Positions 32,338-43,924 of a stretch of 64,000 bases of DNA are shown piece by piece. A program made the translations under genes and the position numbers. Below the pieces are notes generated by a model that had not been told where the DNA came from, did no database searches, and saw only the letters and a list, made by a program, of their open reading frames with translations. The number at the start of each line of letters is the position of its first letter. Within the stretch, counting starts at the first letter, position 1. The stretch covers positions 1 through 64,000 of the forward strand of contig JAMKCH010005340.1 in NCBI GenBank assembly GCA_023653785.1, written 5' to 3'. This stretch comes from Ophioderma brevispina. Lineage: Eukaryota; Echinodermata; Ophiuroidea; Amphilepidida; Ophiodermatidae.

Positions 32338-35300
32338 TTCTGTTGCCAATTCACTGAAATGTATTTCTTGCCAGTTGTTTTGCAGTGAAAACCATGCACT
32401 TATTATAAGTCATTCTCTTCAGGTTGTTAGCAACAACCTCTCAATTTTTGTTGCATTTTGCGTTTTTTGGCATTATTTTATTGCAAATTAAAATTGTAGT
32501 ATAGTTACCTACAAGTGGTATAAAGCTGATGAGAACACAGTTTTTACAAACTGCAATTTTTGTGCAAAAATTGTTGAGATCTGAATATTTATGATGTCAT
32601 GAAATAGTAAAAAAATGACAGTTTTATGATCACTGTAACAAGCATTTTTAATGTTCGTTTTTACGAAACAAGGTGTAATATTATTTATTGATATGTCGCA
32701 ACACAAGCATTTGAAAGACACAATGAGATTGAGAATTTACAATTTTGGAGGAAAAAAATAACTGATTGTGGCCTTAATTATCTTTGTGTCAATAACGAGC
32801 TTGGTAAATTAAAAATGCAAGCTTTGAGAATGGCTTATGTGCAATGATGAATTTTGTTGTTAAGGATGCAAGTTTAAAGCATGGGTAAGATCTGAGAACA
32901 CAGACACAAAAAATACACACCAGACACAACAGTGTAACCATTTTGAAGTAATTGCCCATAGAGATGAATCTAACACACAAATCAATGGTTATTTGAGATA
33001 ACTCCCAAAAAGACTACAGGGTTTAAACACATTAAAAGCCATGTAAAAATCACCGATCAGGAAAATAAGGCATATCGTCATGATTGTAGACTAATGATTG
33101 GATGGAATATTTGTACACTGATTCAAAATATGGTCTTTTAGAAATAGAACTTGTTTAAGTAAGTTGAACTCATTGATTAGCTATGAGTGTGAAGTATAGC
33201 CCTTTGTATCTACGGCCCCCGTACGAATTCTGTCTCCGAAGATCATGTACAAAGCCTTACTTTTTAAAATAAATCATGTTTTTATACAGATTTTTTGTTT
33301 TACAGGAATTTTGGGATCAGGTTGTCTTTTTTGTAGTTGTCACAGGCAAAATTAAAAATTTTATTGACTGTAAACTTATCTCCCCCCCCCAAAAAAAAAT
33401 TGGCAAAATATTATACTAAAAAGAAAATAGGGGGCCATGCAGCACATTTCGCATTTTTGCTTTGGAGTACTTAAAGGAAACAAAATTGTGTTTATTTGGT
33501 GTTTTTGTATTTTATATGGAGAGACATCATTATACAGAAGGGGATGCTATTAGTCCTAAATACATGTACACACTATAGTTTTAGTGCGTTTTCAATAGAA
33601 TTGTCAATAGTTTTCAATAGAATTATTGAAGTGAATCACTTTAGATGAGTGCTCTCTCTCTTTCTCTCTCATTTGTTTGAGTTTTAATTTACTACATTTT
33701 AAAATCATCAATAGCTTTTTTTTTCAATAGTGCATTAAGAGGTTTTGAGAAAATTGAGGTGTTTACAATTTTGAAAATAAATTGATAGCACTAACAGGGC
33801 ACTCAGTCCCTTTATACATATTTGACCTTCTCAGAAATGGCCATTACTGACCAATTTGAAAGGATATTATAAGTGAATGGGAGCCTGTTTTCTTAGAGCA
33901 AACATGACGTGAACAGTGGGTTGATAAGTCAAGACAGCAGTTTCTATATTCCAACCCACTAAGTTGCAAGTATTTGTCTTTTTGACACGTTGAAATTGTC
34001 TTGAAACAATATCCGGCAAGAAGAGAAGTTTTTTGATTTTATGGCTTTTCCTCCTCCTATTTCTTGCATGCATTAACTTGCCCCAATTTTGACCCCATGG
34101 CCTAAGGCGACACACCATCAAATTACCAATAATCTCTTTAAAATTAATTACCACCCCCCCCAACACAGAGGCCCCCCGAGCACGTACCTCCCTTTTATAC
34201 TCATTTATGATAGGTACTACTCATAATGAAGTAACTGACCTTGACAAAATCACAGATGCGTGATACAGACAACCGTCATGTGAGGCAAAAAGGTCTTTAG
34301 GCCGCAATAGCTGCCATTTGTCATAATTCCCCATCAACATACTATTATGTAGGCCAAGTCTTTGGTCATTTGTCTTGAATGTTTTCCTCAGGTATAAGAG
34401 TTGCTTAAAACCACATTTCAGAGCCTCTCCTAGTCAAGGAAATGTTAAAGTAGAGTTACCTAATACATGGCACAAAACAAGATGTTGGTCCTACTTCCGC
34501 GCTTATTATTATACCGTCCCTTGCACAAGCACAAACAACAAAAAAATGGAAATTTCTTGTGAGATAAAGGTTCAGACATTTAAAATTTTTATATATAAAT
34601 GCAAAATTGCTTGTGAATTATTTGTTCTTAGTGTGTCCTATTAAATTACAAGGCAGAATCATTGGAATGTTCAATTTTCTGTACCAAAAAAGACCCCTTT
34701 GTACAAAACACAATCGGTTTTGATAAATACTTTTGCACATAATTTGTGTAGCAATCTGTTGTGAACCGTTGTTTTTAAAGGTGTCTTTTAACAAATCATA
34801 ATAGAACAAACTTATGCTAACCCGTGGTTTATCAGTACTTAAAATAATCAACTGTACAACATCTGTGTAGTGAAGAACTAAATGTCACTCCCAGAACCAA
34901 GCAAAATAGGCACGTCTTTTGGACCATTCTGCCGTAGTGGTAAAATGGAAGTACTCGCTTTGTTATTTCCTGTACATTGATCACATGCTCCTTGAAGACC
35001 CAAACCAAACCATTATAATGATGTTCTTAAAAGAAAAGATCTTCCAATTCAAAACATTGATTGTCACAGAATTTTGGCCAATTCACTACGCTCTTTTGAC
35101 AACAAAGTTTGTGGGCAGGCCTTTGCAACATATAATTAGCCCTCAGGACTGCAGTCAGAATTTTTGAACCTCACTCAGTATCGATTAAACCGATGCGAAA
35201 CAGGGGTCAAGCCCATTCAAAACCATTCGTCCGTGCTGGGCCGACTGACATTTTGGAATATTGCACGGAATAATTATTAAGTTTGGGTGTTTGTATACAC

Positions 35301-37200
35301 ACTACTTTCAATTCGATACAACAATCCGCCAAAATATCAGTTGTTGGATGCTGGGTGCTATTGGTGGAGTGTAATTTTGTCCCCCCATGGCGCACACAAT
35401 GAATGAAATGACACGTCAGTCGTCTTGATTTAATAAAAACCCCCGCCATCAATTAAATACATCTTTTCTTTTCCATTCACCTAAGCCGCTCATTGCATTA
35501 TGCGAAAAAAGAGTATCTGAGCACAATGATCCAGGTACATTATGATTACACCTGGCCACCTCTAACACATACATCAATTTGTATCACTACCATATTAGTG
35601 TATATGCAAAGCGGCACCCAACAGTAGGTGGAAGAAGCGGAGGCAGCCATTGCTTTCTATTGTTGGTAACCTAGGTTTTCCTTTGTGGTCGGCCAAACAT
35701 GCGAGACGATGAATTTTCAAAGATTACGTAACGTTTTGCCTCTCTATCTATATATAACCTCTTTGTATAGAAACCCCCCACTTGTTTTTAGGCTTCTACT
35801 CATAACAATGGAAATAGTGCTGCAGTACTGTGGGCATGAACTGTACCTCCCTCGTTTTTGTTTAAGATGTGCTTGGGTGACAAAAGCAATTGTTTTACAG
35901 CAAATATCATTGACATTGGGTTTGTGAACATGAATTGACATTCTTAGATAGACAGTTCCCCCCCTTACAGTTACTTATTTACAACAAAATGGATCCAGGA
36001 GTGAATGGTTTTGGGGTGTATTATAATTCTAATGGAACCTGTTTGATATTAGAGTGTATCGGTTGGCGCATGGTACAGAGCGCAAGCTCTGTAGACCATG
36101 GCGCGTATGTTCAAGGTATTATGTTTGATAGAAGATTACTTTTGCAGGGGAAGTTTCTGGCGTTTTTTGAGTTATTCACAGGTAATTTAACAGAAGCATG
36201 ATTGATGTGAACTTCATAGTTTTTTCATTCTTAATTATCATGATATACTAAGATCTTTTGAACAAAGGTTTAAGAGATGATTTTTTTAATGTCATTGTGA
36301 ACCGAGACTTGCACATAAAAGTAAATGCATGTACAGTTTCACAAATTCACGTTTGGGAAATCCCCAATGCCCAAATCGAGCAGATCGTGTCCCTACCCTC
36401 CTGTACAGAACCACATGTATAGTCTCACATCTTGATCGATTACGCGCTGTGACACGAGATAACGAATGCTTGCTGCTTTGCCGTAATTATAAACGTTCAC
36501 GAGATGATAGTTGTGGTGTCCGTGGTCCGGTACCAGTCACGTGTCAGGTATCAAATATCAGTTTGCTCTTCGGGGGGGGGGGCGACTTATTAATACAATC
36601 CGACTATTTTAAAATCAACAAGGTCTGTACATGACCAGAGTCCCAATGCTATTATTTTTTCAAAGAACCAGTGTAGGATGTCTAAACAGTACAAAATTTA
36701 CCTTTTCCATCCTGCTTCAAAAACCAACGTACGTGACGAAATCGGTGTTTTTTTCCAATGAAAGATACGTACGTAATTTTTAAATGAAGGGTCCCTGAAG
36801 CCAAATAATAAAACAATCCATGCCGTGACGTCATTCAAATCTTTATTTTTCCAAAATGGTGTTATTCCCATAATAAAATTCCTTTGTAAGATGCAACATC
36901 TGTATATTGTTCTTTAATAATTAATATTCAATTTGTACCCGCAGGAATGTGAAAAAAAAGATGGGTCCATATTAAGTCTACAAACTGAAAAACTAGTCAG
37001 CCGGCTAAATACCCTTACCGTGGATCTGAATGAGCAGACGGTCCCCGTGTTAGTTTCAGCAGGCTTACAGCCACTGCGCGCGCCTGCGGGGGTTATGCGT
37101 CAAGCATCAAAAATAAAATACACAAGACTTATTGCTATAGTGGAATTATGATGAATAGTGTACAAAAACATTGGGATATCTGATGGCAATATAACATGTA
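32338..37200. other. Unassigned stretch
   Basis: AT-rich, no protein family recognised on either strand. A TC microsatellite lies at 33653-33672, a tRNA-like hairpin near 36066-36110, and an exon-like stretch at 36945-37151, discussed under findings. Confidence 0.4.
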
Positions 37201-37206
37201 CAAAGC

Positions 37207-37472
37207 AGTGGCGTAAACAGCGGGGGGCGGGGCGGGAGGGGGAAGCTGCCCCCCGTGGGAAGAATCTTATGAGACCAACACCAACACTCTCCCCCACCAA
37301 GAAAATAACGTGTGATTTACATAGGCCATCCATATACTATACTAAACAAATAAATGGTAATATATGCTGCCCCCTGGAAAATATATGTGCCCCCACCTGA
37401 AAAAAAAAAAGCTGGTTACCCCACTTCAATAGGGCGCAGAAGGTGACCCCCCCCCCCCCGGCATAACCACTT
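37207..37472. mobile_element. Probable decayed hAT-like MITE
   Basis: Left end CAGTGGCGTAAACAGCGGGG resembles the other hAT-like ends, and G/C runs and TGCCCCC words fill the interior. Right end perhaps GGCATAACCAC. No 8-bp duplication could be matched, so the boundaries are uncertain. Confidence 0.45.
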
Positions 37473-38320
37473 ATTGATTCATTACAGGACAAAACAGTGG
37501 ATGGCCTCTGTGAACCAACTCAAAAAACTTGCGTTATGTCAACCATACCTACTGCCTTTCTGTCAGTATCTCTGATTTGCCATTACATGATATATTGGCC
37601 AGGTGACCAATCAAAAATATGCTTAGATGCCAAGAGGATAGGAAATAGTGCCAAGAATTAATTTATCGCGGTATCGATCGCATTACGTCATCCCCTCAGT
37701 AAAGTTACGTTAAAATTACAAAATACATGCACCAAAATGTTAAACCGTAGAACAATGAACACATTATAACCATATGAAAATTGAATAAGTAAGTAAGTGC
37801 TAAAGTGTCATACATTCATATTGGACAGTAAAAACACTCTCTTTCTTTAAATAAAATTTTGGAACATAAGAGTAGAGGGTGATCAATATTCAGTTTTAAT
37901 GGTAAATATAGTAAACATCGATATAATTTGTTCAAAACTTGATCAGATCTGTAAAAATCTGTGAAAATACATTTAACAAAAAAACAAATTTCATTATTTT
38001 CAATTATTCCATCTACAAATTCTTGACATGTACGTATGTTAAACGTGGAATTTTCGCCGCTACATTGATTTTCGCGCTTTCGCGCACTTCTGAGCTGCTA
38101 GCGCGAAAGAAAATTAAAACCCGCAAAAAGGTTTATTTTGTGTGTAGGGTGATGTAGGATAGCCTGAAACTGAGAGCGAATGTAAAAACAAGCAAAAAAT
38201 GTTTTAAAAATTACAGAGGAAACGCGAAAAATTACACGCGTGGAAATTATCCATTTTACAGTATACAATTTTCCGTCCCATAGACAAGAGGGCAGGTTTG
38301 TAGCTTTGACTGCATGTTAA

Positions 38321-38521
38321 CTCCTGGCAGTCTACAACTTTTCTTATGGTATCCTGATGGGCTCATTATTACATTGATAAACATGATCTACCCTCTTGTA
38401 ATCAATCACAACGGACCTTCTATACATCTGAACAAAACATTTTCTTCCCTGTCTATGATTGATACTATCTCATATAACACAACGTGTAACCAATTTAGAA
38501 TCGGTTGGTAGACCTACAGGG
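38321..38521. mobile_element. piggyBac-like MITE, relative of 13331-13538
   Basis: TTAA at 38317-38320 and 38522-38525. Ends CTCCTGGCAGTCTAC and, reversed, CCTGTAGGTCTACC; the interior shares GGACCTTCTATACAT and GTAACCAATTTAGAATCGG with the 13331 copy. A further fragment with TCAGTATCTCTGATTTGCC lies near 37560-37640. Confidence 0.75.
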
Positions 38522-38539
38522 TTAAGTGCAGTGTTTTAA

Positions 38540-39318
38540 AGGTCCATGACAGGCTGAGAGATATTTCTTAATTCTTAATTTTCGTTACTCAAACAGTATC
38601 CTGATCATATCGCAACACAGATTTTTAAAAGTGAAACATCGGGAAAAGTGTTAAATTTCAAGGATAAACAATACCCAAAACTGACAGGGCCTTATCCTGT
38701 TTTCGCGAACGCGTATCAAGATACTGGAGTCGGATTTGACCCCGTTTAATGACGTCAGAGTAACAAGTGGTAAATCAAAGTCACACGTGGACAACCGCCC
38801 GCACACTCCAGATATCTATCCTTGTCGGTTTCTTGTCTGAGGAAACTTGAATAAAGCTATTCTGTACTGATTCTCCTTGTAGGTACGGTCACGCGTGAGC
38901 CGTCGACATACAGCACATATAATCGTAATTTTAAGGATCAAATCAAGAAATTAGGCAAAAAATATGATACAAAAGTACACGCATATCAACGAGAAGTCAA
39001 CTGTGTCCGTATGCAAGAAAACTGGGCTACGCGTACGTCCGTTCCACGAGATGATCATGACTGCGTATCGCGACCGCGTTATTTGTTACTCGGAAGTCAC
39101 TTCTGGGTCACGTTGCAAGCGCGATAATCACTTTCATTTTGGAATTCTTTGAACGCTGTCCAAAAACACAGGTGATATTATTCCCAATTTTATCAAATAT
39201 ACGGTTTCTCAATTAATGCTTAAGCAGATTGTACATTGATACCAACTACATCTATGAATGTGAAAACATTTTTTTTTGGTGGTATTATAAGTATGGTTTT
39301 TAAGATGTCCATGGACCT
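38540..39318. mobile_element. TTAA-type MITE, AGGTCCATG ends
   Basis: TTAA at 38536-38539 and 39319-39322; ends AGGTCCATGACAGG and, reversed, AGGTCCATGGACATC. At 779 bp it is long for a MITE and has CpG-richer stretches (38700-38780, 38880-39120), yet no convincing protein. It could be a deletion derivative of a larger element. Confidence 0.75.
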
Positions 39319-39342
39319 TTAACAGCCTCTAAGTCTGGTAGT

Positions 39343-39590
39343 CTGAAAGGGAGACTACCTTTAGACCTGGGTTTAAACCGGGTTAGTCCTACAAGAGTGG
39401 ACCTTTATTCCTTCCAACATACTTAAAAAATGTGCTGTAACGAGCGAGAAAACTCATGGATGGACCGAAACGCCCCCTCAGGATGAATTTCACCGTTACA
39501 TTTAACTTCATGAGTTATTTGAAAGGAAAAAAGGTCTCCACGATGTAGACGAACCCTGGTTTAACCAGGTCTAAAGTTAGACTCCTTCAG
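39343..39590. mobile_element. MITE with ~40-bp inverted ends
   Basis: Left CTGAAAGGGAGACTACCTTT then AGACCTGGGTTTAAACC; the right end is the imperfect reverse complement up to AGACTCCTTCAG. No target duplication was identified. Non-coding. Confidence 0.75.
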
Positions 39591-40459
39591 AATAACCAGC
39601 CAATAGTCATGTGGTGAGGAATTTGTTTTTTGCCAAAACAAATATATTTGAGGCATCTTATGGGGAAAATTACATGACACCATAATGTTAATCTTAAAGG
39701 CACAATTGATTACCATTGTGTGGTCTGTTTCTTATTTATACAAATCAACAATCTATTTTTCTTCTTCTCATTTTGATTCCATCTTGTACCGGTTTTCTCT
39801 TTTACTCTGTTTTATTAAAAAAAGAAGTCAGTTTATCAATTTTCCCTTCCCAGGAGTGAAATGAAATCAAGATAATCATGGTCGGATGAACTCACATCTT
39901 TGCACCAGACCAAACATGTTCTGCTTATGTAAGGAATTGAACAATTACAGCCTGAATTTACAACAAAAAGGAGAAGAAAAATTATAAATATCACTTTTTG
40001 ATATTTTGCCACCTGAAAATGGACATTTCTGTTTGTGCACAGTCATAGGTCCACCTAGATCCGTTGGGATGGTTCTGCTTTGAATATATATATGCTACAG
40101 AAATAAAGGACTATTTTATCAGGCGCGGGGATCTAGGGATCATTATCTAACAAATTTGAAGATTTTATAAATCTGACTGGTTGCTAATAGTAATGAATGC
40201 CTAAATCTAATGGTGTGTGTCAATCTACTCTAAATTTTTTTTCGTAAGTTTATTTTCTGTCGGTTAACGGACAGAAATTACAAAAGGGGTGGGAACCTAG
40301 GGCAGAGTGATATGCGCATCGCTCCTATTAAATCAAAAGCATAATCATCAGATCAACTGAAGTGTTGGGTAACACCTTTTTCTTGAGGATAGCTAGTTGA
40401 ACCTTACAAAAAAAAAATAAGGTGCTCGGATCCAAAATGGCATCTTTAAAAAAAACCCA

Positions 40460-40690
40460 AATCAAATCAAGCCAGGGCTCTACCTGAAGCAGATCAGGAC
40501 ACTACGTGGTTGTGGAACAGACCAAGACAATGGAACATACTCTTTGGTTGCCCCATGTGCTGGAGGCAAGCAACAATGCACAAACAAAACCTTGCGAATT
40601 CAGTTGAAGCAGCCAGATGTTTGCACTCATCTCTGGCGGATAATTGGAGAAACCACAGGTTTGGACAGATAAGAAGAGAGAACCCCAAAT
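40460..40690 (+). pseudogene. Non-LTR retrotransposon 3' end, truncated
   Basis: Shares ACGTGGTTGTGGAACAG, CAATGGAACATACTCTTTGG and GAAGCAGCCAGATGT with 11330-11450, in the same order, ending AGATAAGAAGAGA. A third copy of this 3' end, more decayed in frame. Confidence 0.6.
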
Positions 40691-40734
40691 CCAAACCATC
40701 TGCCTTTTGTGCACAAATCCAAATATTATTTGCT

Positions 40735-40800
40735 TAATTAGATTTGAACCCGTTACCCTCCCTACTATGCAACACTCAACTAAGCTACTTAGATCAGTCA
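40735..40800 (-). mobile_element. tRNA-like SINE head fragment
   Basis: The minus strand reads GTAGCTTAGTTGAGTGTTGC and GTAACGGGTTCAAATCTAA, matching A- and B-box consensus at tRNA-like spacing. The arms do not pair as a full cloverleaf by eye, so a SINE or tRNA pseudogene is likelier than a tRNA gene. Confidence 0.5.
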
Positions 40801-41323
40801 TAACTGGCAGGAATTGTTCACCTTGGTATTTACTAGGGGCCTTAGGAATCCCAACCCCCCCGACCAATGCTGGCACAGGTTTAAAATGACTGTAATAATA
40901 AAAAAAGGTCATTTAATGGCAGTGGGACTCAAAAACGTGTGTTGTGAAAGTCCAGCTGCGTGTTGACAATGGTTTTTATATCATTTCCTCACATTACACT
41001 GTGGAAACAATCATACACATGTATGTACTGCATGAGATGTTCTGTAACGAGGACCTTGTTGAAGAGGAACATTAGAAACATTCAGAGCAAAAAAAAAAAA
41101 CAATTACGTCGAGCATCCTTTACGCTTGCGTACAGCACAAGCGATTGCTTACTAAGTGCTAGTGACGCCATTATGTAAAGGCAACATTAAGAAATAGTGC
41201 TGCACCCAACACGCCTGTGATGAGTGTCTTACTGTTACTTTTGTCAAATTTTAGTAAGAATAGAGCAGAAGCAAAAAGTTAGAGTCACACCATATAGGAC
41301 AGTCATGGACTAGAGTTTTTTAA

Positions 41324-41656
41324 AGGCACTCTCAGTGATTTGCCTAAATCGAACATCAAAAACAATCATTCAAAAATCAGATTTTGCATGTTTGTTAACA
41401 AGTACAGGTATCTAACATATTCTGGCAAATGATAGGACTAGAAGCAACATAATAAGACCAAAATCGGAAATTAGATCTTTACTCTCAGTACGGGACACTT
41501 AATACAACATAATAGAAGGAGATTCTATCTTTTAACACTGCCGCTTTCTTCCGTTTCTGTCAATTATTCAGTTGGAAAAGTAAACTTATGAGATTCTAAA
41601 GCTTTATCCTTCACCTTAAGCTATGACAAGAATTTCAAAATATTTGACTCTTAGGA
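41324..41656. mobile_element. TTAA-type MITE, family AGGCACT, truncated reverse copy
   Basis: Begins after TTAA (41320-41323) with AGGCACTCTCAGTGATTTG and follows the reverse complement of 15633-16095 through TTCAGTTGGAAAAGTAA to ATTTGACTCTT, where it stops short of the far terminus. Confidence 0.75.
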
Positions 41657-41659
41657 ATA

Positions 41660-43529
41660 CATCAATGGATTAGTGGATCACTATGAGTTAACAATATTGT
41701 CTCATCCAACCAGGACAACAGTTCAGGGGGTGTACGGTAAACATTGACATGAACGACCTTGTGTGATCTGGGTATATTATATCATACCCAAAACCAGGGG
41801 GGGTGTATTTTCTAATACATGTTGAATGGAAGTCACTGAACTGTGCCAAGGGGAGGAAGTGAGATTTTGCTAGCTATAGTGCCAAGACAAGTCCTTTGTG
41901 AATGCAAACCTCCGATATGCAATCTGTTAACTTTTCTTTACAATCAATAATGAAAAGAAAGACAAACGTTGTAAAGCTAGAGAGTATTAATTTAGCTGTA
42001 CTCAGATTGAATACGAGACTACCCCAAGTATGGGGATTTTATGACTGTATTGTAAAAATAGATGAAAAACTAGTGTTACCCATTATGCGAAACACGACCA
42101 AATATTGTAAGTGGTTCACTTTAAATAAAGGATTATCATATTGCTATTAAAATATTATTTCCCTTGTTTTCCTTTTCTATTTGAAAAAAAAAGATGCTGT
42201 ATTTTCTGGAATAGATGTATTACGGTAGAATTAGAAATCTTTCGTATTAATCCAAAGAGTTAGCAGACCAGCAAGGGCAAGGATACATGCGTGCATATGC
42301 TAACAGAAGGCCAGGCCTGGGATAAGGTTATTTATATCTTATGGTATGATAAGGCAATATTGTTGCTACGCGTTATTTGCTAAAATATGAACATGGAACT
42401 GTATTAAAGTAGCAATGCTTTATTACAGGTCATGTTACATCAGTACCAAACCCACACTTTGTAATATAATGCAGCTCCTTATTAATCAGTTTCAATTTCA
42501 ATCTCAGTTAAAAGCATGGTTAATCTTTCATTGGCCCAGTGAGCAACCCACAGCATGATTGCTTTAAACCATTGTAACCAGGTCACGCAGGACAGGCCAA
42601 AAGAGGCTAAAATAGGGTTGTTTGCAGTTATGATGTAGGAAAATTTACTGTTGATGCAAGGTTGCGAGTGTTCCAGAGATCCATCTCCACTTGAAATAGA
42701 TTTCTACATTTGATAAGCTATTGCACCGATTTTGCGACAAAAGGTACTTTGTTGGAATTGCCAACATGTCACAATGTCGATCAAACAATAGCACCACAAG
42801 GGAATGTGCAGGAGAATAAACAGTGGCTGAGTTTTTGTGAGACTTCCATATGGTTTTGGAATCGGTTCTAGATTGACCAACTTACTTCTCTGGCTCTCAT
42901 GCAGCGGAGTACCCCGTCTGTGTCTTGAAAAAGACATTTTTATAGCGTGGAAACGTCGTTTAGGTCTCTGTTCTAGTCTTATCCAACACACAAAGTTGGA
43001 CTGTGTTTGTTTTATATTTTATATATAATTGTGTACAAGGTTTCAAGCAGGTTAAAATCAAGAGCAGAACTGTATTAAAAGTGAGAATTACTTCAAATAC
43101 ATTTCATCCTAAAATGTTACTCTGCTGACCTTCATATGTTTTATACAATATAAAACACCAGTCTCAACTAGTGTATATATGTATGAGGTCAAGAAAATTA
43201 ACAACATCAGAGCAGAAGTGTATTTGAAGTAAGAATTACTTCATACATGCCAAATTGTATTATAGAGATCTATTAAAAATTATGGAACTAAAAGTTATGT
43301 TGAATACAGACCTTGCATTTGTACTGTGTGAGTGGCTGGCAACATTATGCAGGTGAAAATTTGTTTATCAGAGTTGACACAAAACTACACATCTCTATGA
43401 CGTCAAGCATCACAGAAACCACAACTCTGCTTTTATTAGACACAATACCTTTACTAAGATGGTGTTTGAATGAAAACAAAATGACTAGAATTTCGATGGT
43501 TCTCGGTTTTGCGCTCGCATATTAAAAAG
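41660..43529. other. Unassigned stretch
   Basis: Nothing beyond short frames without recognisable motifs. A loose direct repeat, AAGTGAGAATTACTTCA or similar, occurs at 43080 and 43228. Confidence 0.4.
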
Positions 43530-43920
43530 AATAAAGCTGTGGGCCGCTCCCTGGACTTTGACCATGGCCACATGACCTTTGATCTCATCAACATATGATG
43601 GGGGATCGCATGGTGCCACCTATGAAAAAAGTTTTGGTTCAAATTGAACTTCAAGTTTTCAATTTAGATCAATTTTAATTTTATTGAAGCCCATTTTTTC
43701 AACTTGACCTCACAGACCTTGGACCTTTCACATTGACCTTGACCTCATCCACATATGAGGGATACCTTGTGCACCTTTATGATGAAAGTTTGGTTCCAAT
43801 TGAAGTTAAATTTTCAATTGAGGTCAATTAAAAAAAAACTTAACAATTTGTGTACACATACAACACATCCCACACAATCCACACATCTCCACACAAAACC
43901 TACACACCCACAACGGATTG
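43530..43920. repeat. Dispersed repeat with AGGTCA half-sites, copy 4
   Basis: Two units in reverse orientation (ATGACCTTTGATCTCATC at 43573, TTGACCTTGACCTCATCC at 43735) with the same TTCAATTTAGATCAATTTTA spacer, then an ACACA-rich tract (43850-43915) where copy 1 has TG/TTG runs. Confidence 0.75.
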
Positions 43921-43924
43921 CTAA

